Shown here: one piece after another, positions 50,407 through 59,785 of the stretch
Numbering within the stretch: position 1 is the first letter of the stretch
Layout of the letters: each line of letters begins with the position of its first letter
Assembly: GCA_030694965.1 (NCBI GenBank)
Contig: JAUYTZ010000018.1
Location: forward strand, 239,757 to 303,756
DNA: 64,000 bases
Source: Candidatus Paracaedibacteraceae bacterium
Lineage (GTDB): Bacteria; Pseudomonadota; Alphaproteobacteria; Paracaedibacterales; CAIOTO01
Reading direction: 5' to 3'
The notes under the pieces: generated by a model
Database searches by the model: none
Seen by the model: the letters and a program-made list of their open reading frames with translations, nothing else
Told to the model about the DNA's origin: nothing
Position numbers and translations under genes: made by a program

Positions 50407-51057
50407 ATGATTGAAAAAAACAGATTAAAAGGACTTGTTTTTGTAATGATAGCTGGGGGTTTTTCTTCTCTAGCAATGTGTGGAGATAAGGATGTACAAG
50501 ACTTTAAAATGTCACAGTCATTTTTGGAGAGTAAACCCCAATTACTGAGCTTTTCTTTAGAAGATGTTGTAACTGGAAAAGCCGTTTCTCTCTCTTCATT
50601 TCCAGAATCCACAAAAGCTACAGTTGTTGTTTTTATGTGCAATCATTGCCCTTCTGTTATTCACATTCTTGATAAACTTATTGAGACTGCAAATATTTAC
50701 ATACCTTTAGGTATCCGCTTTATAGGTATTAGTTCGAATGACATCGAAGGATATCCTGAAGATGGTCCTGATAAGATGAAGGAATTAGCTATAAAAAAGA
50801 ATTTTCCTTTTTCTTATGTTTTTGATGAGACTCAGGAAGTTGCAAGAGCATATGAGGCAAAATGCACGCCAGATGTTTTTGTTCTGAACAGAGATTTTGA
50901 AATTTACAGAGGACGATTTGATGGCACGAAACCTGGTAGCGGTAATATAAGCACAGGAGAAGATTTGAAACTCGTCTTAGATTGTATATTAAAAAATGAG
51001 CCTCTTCCAGAACCAAAAGAAAGCATGGGGTGCACTATTAAATGGAAGTTGAAATAG
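50407..51057 (+). CDS. Thioredoxin-like/redoxin family protein (CNHCP) with signal-like N-terminus
   Basis: VVVFMCNHCPSVIHI; FPFSYVFDETQEVARAYEAKCTPDVFVL; C-terminal MGCTIKWK. Confidence 0.88.
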   Translation: MIEKNRLKGLVFVMIAGGFSSLAMCGDKDVQDFKMSQSFLESKPQLLSFSLEDVVTGKAVSLSSFPESTKATVVVFMCNHCPSVIHILDKLIETANIYIPLGIRFIGISSNDIEGYPEDGPDKMKELAIKKNFPFSYVFDETQEVARAYEAKCTPDVFVLNRDFEIYRGRFDGTKPGSGNISTGEDLKLVLDCILKNEPLPEPKESMGCTIKWKLK

Positions 51058-51245
51058 TTCAGGATATGTTTAATTAAATTCTTTTAGTTTTTCGACCTAA
51101 AATTATAGTGGTGCTCTGGCTAAAATTACAAGTAAGTAACTAAAAACTAAAATGCTTTATTTTAGAAAAAAGAAAACCTGTAAATAAGTTCACTTCAAAA
51201 AATAATATTTTAAAATTTGACGGTAAATTATTAAAGGAGAGCAAC

Positions 51246-52274
51246 ATGAAAAAAATACTAAAGAATTCTTTTTTATTAAATATTTTGCTGTATATTCTTG
51301 TATTCACTCTAGCTTTTTGTGTGCTCGCCGAAGCTTCCAATATAAGCCCTGTACCGTCAAATTTTCTTAATCTAGATAATAATTCTAAGTCTCGAATAAA
51401 GATACTACTAGAATCAAAAAGTGTAGCTATTTTTCCTGATCTTGCTGGTAAGGTTGCTCTTGTAACAGGTTCTTCAAGGGGGATTGGCGCCGAAACGGCT
51501 CGCTTTCTTGCCATAAATAAAGTGAAGGTAGTGATTAACGGAAAAAATTTAGAAGCTGTTCAAAAGATGGTTAATGAAATAAATGATGCGGGAGGTAAGG
51601 CTTTTGGTATAGTTGCTGATTGCACGAACCCAGATCAAATTGAAAAAATGCGCATCGAAATAGAAGAAAAGTTTGGTGTTGTGGAGCTATTATTTGTTTT
51701 TGCTGGAGGCAGTTCTAAACCCAAGCCCATCGAAGATATTGACAAAAACCGATGGGAAGAAATTTTAAATCTTAATTTAACATCTAAATTTCTTACTATA
51801 AAATATTTTGTTCCCTCCATGAAGCGCAATGGGCGTGGAGTAATTGTTTTAATGTCATCCTCTGCAGGTCGTGCCCCAAGCGATTGTGCATATGATTATT
51901 CAACAGCTCAGGCTGCAGTTCCAATGTTTACAAAAAATTTAGCACAACAATTAGGCAGTGATGGCATACGTGTTAATGCTGTGGCTCCATGTTCTATAGC
52001 GAATGAAACTTTTAAAGCTCATACTCTTTCTGAAAAGAAGAAAGATTTAGGACTAGTCCAAGTTATGCCGCCTGACCTGAGCAATCAATTAGTAATTAAT
52101 AAATACAATGAGGTAGGAAAAAGGTACGCGATTTCTCGCATGGGAGAGTCTAAAGATGTTGCAGCTGCTGCTTTGTTCCTTGCGTCAAACTCTGCTTCTT
52201 GGATTACTGGAATTACATTAGATATAGACGGTGGTGGGACACTTCAGCTTAAAAAAATGGGTTCTGGTATCTAG
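51246..52274 (+). CDS. SDR family oxidoreductase with N-terminal signal/TM
   Basis: GKVALVTGSSRGIGAETARFLA; VLMSSSAG; DYSTAQAAV at the YxxxK site; GITLDIDGGGTL. Confidence 0.88.
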   Translation: MKKILKNSFLLNILLYILVFTLAFCVLAEASNISPVPSNFLNLDNNSKSRIKILLESKSVAIFPDLAGKVALVTGSSRGIGAETARFLAINKVKVVINGKNLEAVQKMVNEINDAGGKAFGIVADCTNPDQIEKMRIEIEEKFGVVELLFVFAGGSSKPKPIEDIDKNRWEEILNLNLTSKFLTIKYFVPSMKRNGRGVIVLMSSSAGRAPSDCAYDYSTAQAAVPMFTKNLAQQLGSDGIRVNAVAPCSIANETFKAHTLSEKKKDLGLVQVMPPDLSNQLVINKYNEVGKRYAISRMGESKDVAAAALFLASNSASWITGITLDIDGGGTLQLKKMGSGI

Positions 52275-52375
52275 TTTAGTAAGGATTTAGCTAGTTTGGT
52301 TATTAATGATTTTTATTTTGAATAAGAAGTTTAAATTTTTTTATGTCTAATAAAAGTAATTGAGGGAGAGCAGGA

Positions 52376-53146
52376 ATGAAGTCATATTTTGACTCTTTAT
52401 ATAAAGGGCCTATAGCGAATTATAATGCCAGTTCATGGGATTTTTCAAAGTCTATGAAAAATAATAAAATTAAGGATATTTCAGGAAATAATTTTGATCT
52501 TTTTTTGCATAGAGGTTTAGGATTATATAAAAATGAAGATGGGGCAATTTTTTTAGATGGAAAATCGTGTTGGCTAGAAACCACTAAGCCGGTTCTCTGT
52601 ACAAATAAAAGTTTTAGTGTTGCAACTTGTTTGCGTTTAAGTGTTGACCCAGCTAACCAAATTTCAATTTTAGAGTCAGGGGTAAATGCTGTAACTGCAG
52701 TGAGTCAGGAAAGCAAACAGCTTAGTTCTTTTCATCTTGGAGTTAGAATAAAAGGTGAGAAATCAAAAATGCCGCCTAGGTGGTGTTTCACACTTTCCCC
52801 TGAAAAAGGAGATAACGATGTTCACGGATGCCAAGATGCATTTTCTAACTCTTATATAGACCAGTTTGTACTGGAAAAGTGGTTTTTTTTGATTGGTGTA
52901 TGTGATTACGATAAATGGGAAATTCGTTTGCACGTTCCTCAATTAAATGAAATAACCATAGTTTCATTACCAAAGACATGGGTGCCCTGGCATGCAGATC
53001 AAAAAACTATTGTTGGTCGGGGGAAGTGGAGCGGAGAGAATGTTGATAAATGGCCAGGTTATATTAACCAAGTGCTTTGCTTTTCTGAAGCTCTTAATGA
53101 AAATGATGTCACGAAATTATATAATGATTATTTCCATTTCTTATGA
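52376..53146 (+). CDS. LamG/ConA-like jelly-roll protein, copy 2
   Basis: NAVTAVSQESK; SFHLGVRIK; IVGRGKWSGENVDKWPGYINQVLCFSEAL; homologous to the other two LamG proteins. Confidence 0.8.
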   Translation: MKSYFDSLYKGPIANYNASSWDFSKSMKNNKIKDISGNNFDLFLHRGLGLYKNEDGAIFLDGKSCWLETTKPVLCTNKSFSVATCLRLSVDPANQISILESGVNAVTAVSQESKQLSSFHLGVRIKGEKSKMPPRWCFTLSPEKGDNDVHGCQDAFSNSYIDQFVLEKWFFLIGVCDYDKWEIRLHVPQLNEITIVSLPKTWVPWHADQKTIVGRGKWSGENVDKWPGYINQVLCFSEALNENDVTKLYNDYFHFL

Positions 53147-55005
53147 TGTTTAGAATGCTTGTTGCGTTCTTGACTTTTCTTAATCATTTAATTTTTTTGA
53201 GTAAGGTGAAAATGTTTCAAAAAACACAAAAAATACATTTGTCGAAAAATAATGAGAAATATAGAGCTTTAATGTTTTTATGGGATTTATTCAGGCCATA
53301 TAAGGTTTGGGTTATTCTAATGTTGCAAGCTCCAATTCTTTCAGCAATTTTTATTTTTGCAAATAATTTTTCCTTAAAACTGCTTGTTGATGTATTCACA
53401 AATGCAAGTTGTAAATCAATTGGTGATGCTTTTTTTCCCATTTGTATTTTTGTGCTAGCCCAGGTTGGGCAAGGGGTCTCTTGGAGAGTCAGCAACATAG
53501 CAGAATGGAAGTCTGAGCCATTTGTAAAGCGAGACTTATTATTAAAAGTTTATAACTATGTTCAACACCACTTGCCTAGCTTTTTTCAAGATATTCAAAC
53601 TGGCACTATCGTAAGTAAAATAAATGGTATTATTGATGCTTATGACTACATACTTAATCTTCACCACACTCTTGGCCGAAATTTATGCATAGCTTTATTG
53701 TCAGTTTTTGTATTAATTTTTATAAATTTTTACATTTTTGCATTTATTGTAATTTGGTATGCTATTCTTATTTGTACCATGTACCCTATGTGTTTTGAGC
53801 TTAATCAAAAATCAAGTGATTACGCTCATAGCAAGCATGACATTTTAGGTATTATTTCTGATAACATAGCCAATATCTTTTCACTTTTTTATTTTGCCAA
53901 GCGAAAAAAAGAACTTGATAGGATTAAAAACATAATAGATGAAAAATCTATCCCTAAACATATATTACTTGAGAAGTATAATTTTAAATTTGCATTTATT
54001 TTTAATGCATTGTATTTACTGATGCTTTTTACAGTATTGGTGTTTTTGATACATTTAAAAAATATTTCAGAAATTACAACTGGCGATATAATTTTTGTAC
54101 TATTAACATGCATAACCATCTCCTTTAATCTATGGGATTTTGTGGTAGGTCTTAGTGAATTTTTAAAGAAAATAGGTGATTTTAACGCTTCTTTTTCTAC
54201 TTTAATGACCCCTCACAATAGCATCGACATAATGACAGCAAAAGATTTGAAGTTGACTGATGGCAGCATACATATTAACGATGTTTCTTTTCAATATAGC
54301 GATAATTGCCCTGTATTTTCGGGGCTAAACCTTTCTATTAAAAGTGGTGAAAAAATTGGAATAGTGGGTACCTCAGGCACAGGGAAGTCAACGCTTATTT
54401 ATCTTTTGTTGAAAAACTATAAAATTAATTCAGGAGATATTTTTATAGGAAAAAATAATATTAAGGATATTACCTCTGATTCTCTTAGAGAACAAATAGC
54501 GCTGATTCCTCAAGATATTGTTTTATTTCACAGATCTATAGGAGAGAATATCGCTTATGGCGCCATTAACCCGTCAATTGATGATATTCAGCAAGCCGCA
54601 AAGCTTGCTAATATCCATGACTTTATAGAGTCTTTACCTCACAAATATGATACTTTGGTGGGCGAAAGAGGAATTAAAATTTCAGGTGGCCAACGTCAAA
54701 GAATTGCAATTGCTCGCGCGTTTATAAAGAAGGCTTCAATTATCATACTTGATGAAGCAACATCAAGTCTTGACACAATTACCGAAAAAAAAATTCAAAA
54801 ATCTATTTCCACTATTTTACATCAAAATACACAAACGGTTATTGCCGTAGCCCATAGATTATCTACTATTCGCAACATGAATAGAATAATTGTAATGGAG
54901 AAAGGGGTAATTGTTGAGGATGGAGCATTCAAAGAGCTCTTGAAAAATAAAAATGGTTATTTTTATAAATTATGGGATAACCAAACAAATAACATGATCA
55001 TGTAG
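53143..55005 (+). CDS. ABC transporter, fused permease/ATP-binding exporter
   Basis: Six-TM-like N-part; Walker A GTSGTGKST; ISGGQRQRIAIARAFIKKASIIILDEATSSLD. ATG overlaps the stop of the preceding gene. Confidence 0.95.
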   Translation: MMFRMLVAFLTFLNHLIFLSKVKMFQKTQKIHLSKNNEKYRALMFLWDLFRPYKVWVILMLQAPILSAIFIFANNFSLKLLVDVFTNASCKSIGDAFFPICIFVLAQVGQGVSWRVSNIAEWKSEPFVKRDLLLKVYNYVQHHLPSFFQDIQTGTIVSKINGIIDAYDYILNLHHTLGRNLCIALLSVFVLIFINFYIFAFIVIWYAILICTMYPMCFELNQKSSDYAHSKHDILGIISDNIANIFSLFYFAKRKKELDRIKNIIDEKSIPKHILLEKYNFKFAFIFNALYLLMLFTVLVFLIHLKNISEITTGDIIFVLLTCITISFNLWDFVVGLSEFLKKIGDFNASFSTLMTPHNSIDIMTAKDLKLTDGSIHINDVSFQYSDNCPVFSGLNLSIKSGEKIGIVGTSGTGKSTLIYLLLKNYKINSGDIFIGKNNIKDITSDSLREQIALIPQDIVLFHRSIGENIAYGAINPSIDDIQQAAKLANIHDFIESLPHKYDTLVGERGIKISGGQRQRIAIARAFIKKASIIILDEATSSLDTITEKKIQKSISTILHQNTQTVIAVAHRLSTIRNMNRIIVMEKGVIVEDGAFKELLKNKNGYFYKLWDNQTNNMIM

Positions 55006-55027
55006 TGCGTTAATTAGGAGAGAAAGT

Positions 55028-55807
55028 ATGAGTAATAATAGTCGTAAAATTTTTACCCCCCACACACAATTAGTAGGTTTTTGGAATTTTGAACAAAAAG
55101 AGGTTGATTGCTTTAAAGACCTTACTGGAAATTCCAACGATTTAACTTGTACAGGAATAATAAAACATTCAAATAATACTGTTTTTCCTGGAGAAATAAC
55201 TTTAGATGGTACTCATGCTCATCTTAGCACTAAAAATCCAGTTTTAAGAACGGATAAAAGCTTTAGCATAGCAGCATGGGTAAAACTTAACTCACAGCTA
55301 GTGCAAAGCAAATCTATCTTACAAGAAGATGAATGGGCGAGGACTGCTGTAAGCCAGAATTGTTCGACTCATAGTATGTTTTATCTTGGGATAAGGAAAG
55401 TTGAAGAAAAGGGCTCAAGTGCTATTTCTCGTAAAATAGTCAAATGGAGCTTTACCATTGCTCCTAAAGATGGAAGAGAATCAGGTAAATTTGATTGGTG
55501 TCGAGCAAACTCAATATCAATCGTAGATGAAAAATCACTTGATAGATGGATGCTTTTGGTTGGGGTTCTAGATACGGACAAGAGGATAGCAAAGTTATAT
55601 ATTCGAAATTTAGACGAGATTGGAGAGAAGCAAGTCCCAGATGGTTGGAAATTCTGGCAAGCAGACGCTGGGCTTCAAATTGGTAGAGCACGGTGGTTAG
55701 GGGTAGATTTGGATAATTGGCCAGGTAGTGTAGGACCAGTACGGGCTTTTTCTGGTATACTTACACCTAATGAAATAAACGAGATATATAAAGAATTTAT
55801 GTTCTAA
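55028..55807 (+). CDS. LamG/ConA-like jelly-roll protein, copy 3
   Basis: SFSIAAWVKLNSQ; WARTAVSQNCSTHSMFYLGIRK; LQIGRARWLGVDLDNWPGSVGPVRAFSGIL. Confidence 0.8.
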   Translation: MSNNSRKIFTPHTQLVGFWNFEQKEVDCFKDLTGNSNDLTCTGIIKHSNNTVFPGEITLDGTHAHLSTKNPVLRTDKSFSIAAWVKLNSQLVQSKSILQEDEWARTAVSQNCSTHSMFYLGIRKVEEKGSSAISRKIVKWSFTIAPKDGRESGKFDWCRANSISIVDEKSLDRWMLLVGVLDTDKRIAKLYIRNLDEIGEKQVPDGWKFWQADAGLQIGRARWLGVDLDNWPGSVGPVRAFSGILTPNEINEIYKEFMF

Positions 55808-55919
55808 TTATAAATTTGATTTATAAAGCTTTTTTTTGCTCATTAAGCTTTATCTTCCACACAGTATTTACGTTTTTTAGGTTCATTTTTAAAACGATCA
55901 AAATTGTTTAAAAGCGACT

Positions 55920-55950
55920 GTCGTCCCCGTATAGGCGGAAATGACAATAT
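55920..55950. repeat. Degenerate REP/RPE-like palindrome
   Basis: gtcgtccccgtataggcggaaatgac resembles the common gtcattcccgc...gcgggaatgac class. Confidence 0.4.
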
Positions 55951-55976
55951 GAATCTTAAAAAGTCAAAAATAAAAA

Positions 55977-56972
55977 TTAGAAATTAGTTGGTGTTTTTGT
56001 GGTAGAGAGAAACGCTTTTTGGTGAAAATCTTCCACCTCATCAGGGCTTTTCCCTTGCAACCAATTTATGGAATTCTGAGCATTCTTAGATAAGTGTTTG
56101 TATATTGTGTAGTATCTTTCGACAAGGTGGTTGTATGGATATTTCCATTCATTTTCTTCCTCTATATAGACTTCACACGTTTTGTCAAACAAAGGAAGAA
56201 ATGTCATACTGTACCTATCAATTTCTTTTGTATTAATAACTCGGTGACGAGTAGATTTTAATAGACCTGATGACCAACTTTGTAACATCTCACCTACATT
56301 GACAACAAAAGTATTTGGAATTGGTGCAACATCAATCCATTGTTCTTTAAACCATACTTGCAAGCCTCCTGTTTGGTCCTGGTTTAGGATCGTTAAAAGG
56401 CCAACGTCATTATGAGGCGCTATTGTACCTCCATTAGGGGGATAATGCAAAAATCTTCCAGTCCATAAACAATCATGAAATCCATCTGCCCAGTTTTTAA
56501 GGAAACCATTTGAGTTTCTCACATTTTTAAAGTTTAAATAGGGATTTAGATGTTTATATATTTTTTTATTGATATCCAGGCATGATTTTATATAATTTGT
56601 TAACTCCGGATCGAAATTGTATTTAAAACTTTGTTCTTCTTGGATGCTTGGAAAAAGAGAATCAGCGTGAATAACATAGATTTCATTTGCATGTGGAACA
56701 AAGTTTGTCATTGCTTCAAATCCAGCATAGCCCGTTAAAGATATAGATTTTTCAATGGCATACTTATTTTTATCTTCAACTGATAACCGGAAGAATTCTT
56801 GGCTTTTGCGCTGCAACTCATCTATGACTTCCAAGTTAACAACTTGCCCCTGCCTATTGTCAACATAGAAGAAGCCATGTTCTAAACAGGCTGTTATCAT
56901 TGCCTGCCCTTGGTAAGCATCATCAAGATCTATAATTGGTATTTGCGATTTTTTTGCTTTATAATCTAACAT
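55977..56972 (-). CDS. Isopenicillin N synthase-like Fe(II) (2OG-type) oxygenase
   Basis: IPIIDL start; GTIAPHNDVGLLTILNQDQTGGLQVW (HxD); KSTRHRVINTKEIDRYSMTFL (H and RxS). Confidence 0.9.
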   Translation of the reverse strand: MLDYKAKKSQIPIIDLDDAYQGQAMITACLEHGFFYVDNRQGQVVNLEVIDELQRKSQEFFRLSVEDKNKYAIEKSISLTGYAGFEAMTNFVPHANEIYVIHADSLFPSIQEEQSFKYNFDPELTNYIKSCLDINKKIYKHLNPYLNFKNVRNSNGFLKNWADGFHDCLWTGRFLHYPPNGGTIAPHNDVGLLTILNQDQTGGLQVWFKEQWIDVAPIPNTFVVNVGEMLQSWSSGLLKSTRHRVINTKEIDRYSMTFLPLFDKTCEVYIEEENEWKYPYNHLVERYYTIYKHLSKNAQNSINWLQGKSPDEVEDFHQKAFLSTTKTPTNF

Positions 56973-57636
56973 GATTTTTTATACTCACTTAAGTTTAAAA
57001 TTTTATTATTAATTTATCTCTCTGATTTTTATGTCAATGTTTTATTGAAAATATTATAAATTTTAATATTGTGAAAATTAATATATTTAGAATTTACGTG
57101 CTTTTTTAATGACGTATATAAAATCTTAAATGAGGAATGTCTAAAAACTGAATGGGCAGTTAATAAAGTTTTTAGCTTAATCAACAAGTAAATAACAAAA
57201 AATGCTAACTGACAGTGATTTGTGATATTTAAGAGTATTGCGTCAATAAACTTTTATCGAGCCTTAATCCTTATGTTAACTACTATATCATATCAAACAG
57301 CTGATAATAGAGTAATTTTGAGCAAAATAGAGCGAATTTTGTCACCAATTTGATCGTTTTATTGAATAAGAAGACTCACATGCTAAATTATAAATATGTG
57401 ACGTATTCATGAGCCCAATGAATGTTTGCTTACTTTATCTTTTATCGTGTACTCAATTGATTGACGCAGAAATTTCTATTTCTTTCTTGTTATTAAAAAT
57501 AAATATAGTGGCTATGTTGAATACTGTGTTTATCAAAAATTACCTTAGTAAGCAAAAGCTACTAAAATGCATTTACTAACCAGAAACGTCATTTCCCTGA
57601 TAGTATTTTGATATTTTTACAGACCTAATAATTGCG

Positions 57637-57765
57637 AAAGATTAAAACATTTCTCAATATCCAGGCAAATTTATATTCTATTTTCCACTTGTGACCAAAT
57701 AAAAGCGATGATAAAACTCACTTAATTTAAGGGCATGTAGGACAGCAAATCGTAAGGCAAAATAG
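57637..57765. repeat. Diverged ~130-bp direct repeat, copy 2 (upstream of the NRPS operon)
   Basis: See 44498-44625; ends ~105 bp before the NRPS start, as copy 1 ends ~110 bp before its gene. Confidence 0.8.
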
Positions 57766-57868
57766 CTAGTAACTTTGCTTAATTTCTATTAAGTCTTTGG
57801 AAAACAGTTTACTACTCGTATGTATTTTTTACTTTAATTTAATAAAATAGAAAAATGAGGAATAAAAT

Positions 57869-59785
57869 ATGTTATCATCTTGTTCGAATATAGAAAATTT
57901 AAATACAAATGATACCCGAATAATAGATTCAGCTGAGCTTCTTTTTTTAGGGAAAGGCCCAACTTTAAATATTGACGATCTTGATCTTGTTCATGAAATT
58001 TTTGAAAGGTTTGCAAACACTTGCCCCGCTGACATAGCACTTAGTTGGGACAACAAATCGTATACTTACCGTGAACTGAAAGAATGGTCCGACAGAATTG
58101 CGCAGAACTTGTTATCTGCAGGTACTTACCCGACTCAAAGAATTGGTATATTAATGGATTCATGTGCTTCAATGATAGCATCTGCTCTAGGAATATTAAA
58201 GTGTGGAGCAACGTACGTTCCTATGGATGCAACTCAACCTGAAAGTCGTATTGCAAAATTTATTACTAATTCTGATGTTTCAATTGTTCTTATTAATAGT
58301 GAGTTAATTAGTGAAATTATTAATATTGACTGCAAGTATATTGTAATTGAAGAGTGTTTTGTCGATACTTCTTCAAAGAGTCTTAATTCTTCGTTTAAAT
58401 CTTCTCCGGTTTCTCTAAACGATGCCGCATATTTAATTTATACGTCAGGAAGTGCGGGCGAACCAAAAGGAGTTGTGATCGGACATCAAGAGTTGGCTTA
58501 TTCTACATTAGCGCGCAGAATCGTTTATCCAGAAAAATCTGTTTTTCTGCTTGTTTCGCCAATATCCTGCGATTCTTCTATAGCTGGTATTTGGGGGACC
58601 TTAACTATGGGTGGTCATTTGGTAGTAGCGTCTTATGATGAGTGCAGAGATCCAGAGGCCCTGATAGCGCTTATTAACAAATACAAAATTACAATGACTT
58701 TGTGCATACCATCACTTTACGAAAATTTACTCGATGTAATTGAGAACTCTAAAATAGAAACAGTTAAGACTCTTAAAACTATTATTGTTGCAGGTGAAAC
58801 TTTGCACCAGTCTTTAATAAATAGGCACTTCAAGATTTTTGGCAAAACATCAGAACTTATAAATGAATACGGCCCGACGGAGTCAACTGTATGGGCCTCT
58901 TACCGCAGATTTACGTTGCCTGATGTCGCTTCTATAGGTCGTCCTTTACCAGGCATATCACTGTATATACTTAATGAAGATTTAAAGTTAATACCGAAGG
59001 GTGAAGTAGGTGAGATTTTTATTGGAGGCAGGCAGCTTGCCAAAGAATATTTTGGGAATAAAGAAGCAACAGAAAAAGTATTTTTACCTGATCCTTTTGT
59101 AAAAGCTGAAGGCTCACGCATGTACAGAACAGGAGATTTGGGTTGTTGGAATGATGATGGAACATTAAATTTTCTGGGTCGAAAGGATCATCAGGTGAAA
59201 ATAAGAGGATATCGAATTGAGCTAGGAGCCATTGAGTCAGTTTTATGCGCTATTCCACATGTACGAGAAGCTGTCGTTGTTGCAAACAAAGAATCAACAA
59301 TGCTTGCAGCATTTGTTGTTTGCAATGAAAAAATTTCAGAAAAAACTTTACGTGAATTGTTGTTTCAGGAACTTCCTCTTCAAATGATACCATCAACAAT
59401 ATCGATCATGGATCATCTACCCTTAATTAGTAGCGGTAAAGTAGATCGGAATGCTTTAACTCAGCTTATAAACTTTTCTGAGATTTCTTCCTTAAGGTCA
59501 GAATTAGCATTGAATGACCAAGTGGGAATTTCAGAAAGAGTTTCTAAGGCTTGGGGCGAGGTTTTAAATATAGATATTGTTCCAGAAGATGTAAATTTTT
59601 TTGACCTTGGAGGGCACTCATTGATGGTGTTTAAGTTGCAACAGTATTTGGAAAAACATACTGGCTTTAAGCCACCAGTAGTTGCTTTGTTTCGCTACAC
59701 CACTATCGGTACGCAAGCTGATTATATTTTGTCACAAATAAATTGCATGCAAGAAAATAATTCTCCTTTGGAGGCCGCGGCATGA
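57869..59785 (+). CDS. NRPS adenylation-thiolation (A-T) didomain protein
   Basis: LIYTSGSAGEPKGVV (A3), NEYGPTESTVWAS (A5), YRTGD (A7), KIRGYRIELGAIE (A8), SSGKVDRNAL (A10), FFDLGGHSLM (T domain); no condensation or TE domain. Confidence 0.95.
   Translation: MLSSCSNIENLNTNDTRIIDSAELLFLGKGPTLNIDDLDLVHEIFERFANTCPADIALSWDNKSYTYRELKEWSDRIAQNLLSAGTYPTQRIGILMDSCASMIASALGILKCGATYVPMDATQPESRIAKFITNSDVSIVLINSELISEIINIDCKYIVIEECFVDTSSKSLNSSFKSSPVSLNDAAYLIYTSGSAGEPKGVVIGHQELAYSTLARRIVYPEKSVFLLVSPISCDSSIAGIWGTLTMGGHLVVASYDECRDPEALIALINKYKITMTLCIPSLYENLLDVIENSKIETVKTLKTIIVAGETLHQSLINRHFKIFGKTSELINEYGPTESTVWASYRRFTLPDVASIGRPLPGISLYILNEDLKLIPKGEVGEIFIGGRQLAKEYFGNKEATEKVFLPDPFVKAEGSRMYRTGDLGCWNDDGTLNFLGRKDHQVKIRGYRIELGAIESVLCAIPHVREAVVVANKESTMLAAFVVCNEKISEKTLRELLFQELPLQMIPSTISIMDHLPLISSGKVDRNALTQLINFSEISSLRSELALNDQVGISERVSKAWGEVLNIDIVPEDVNFFDLGGHSLMVFKLQQYLEKHTGFKPPVVALFRYTTIGTQADYILSQINCMQENNSPLEAAA

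Noticed and set aside
55915-55950. Possible second copy of tRNA-Glu 3' end (att site)
   Set aside because: Only short ccccgta-type similarity; not enough for an attachment repeat.
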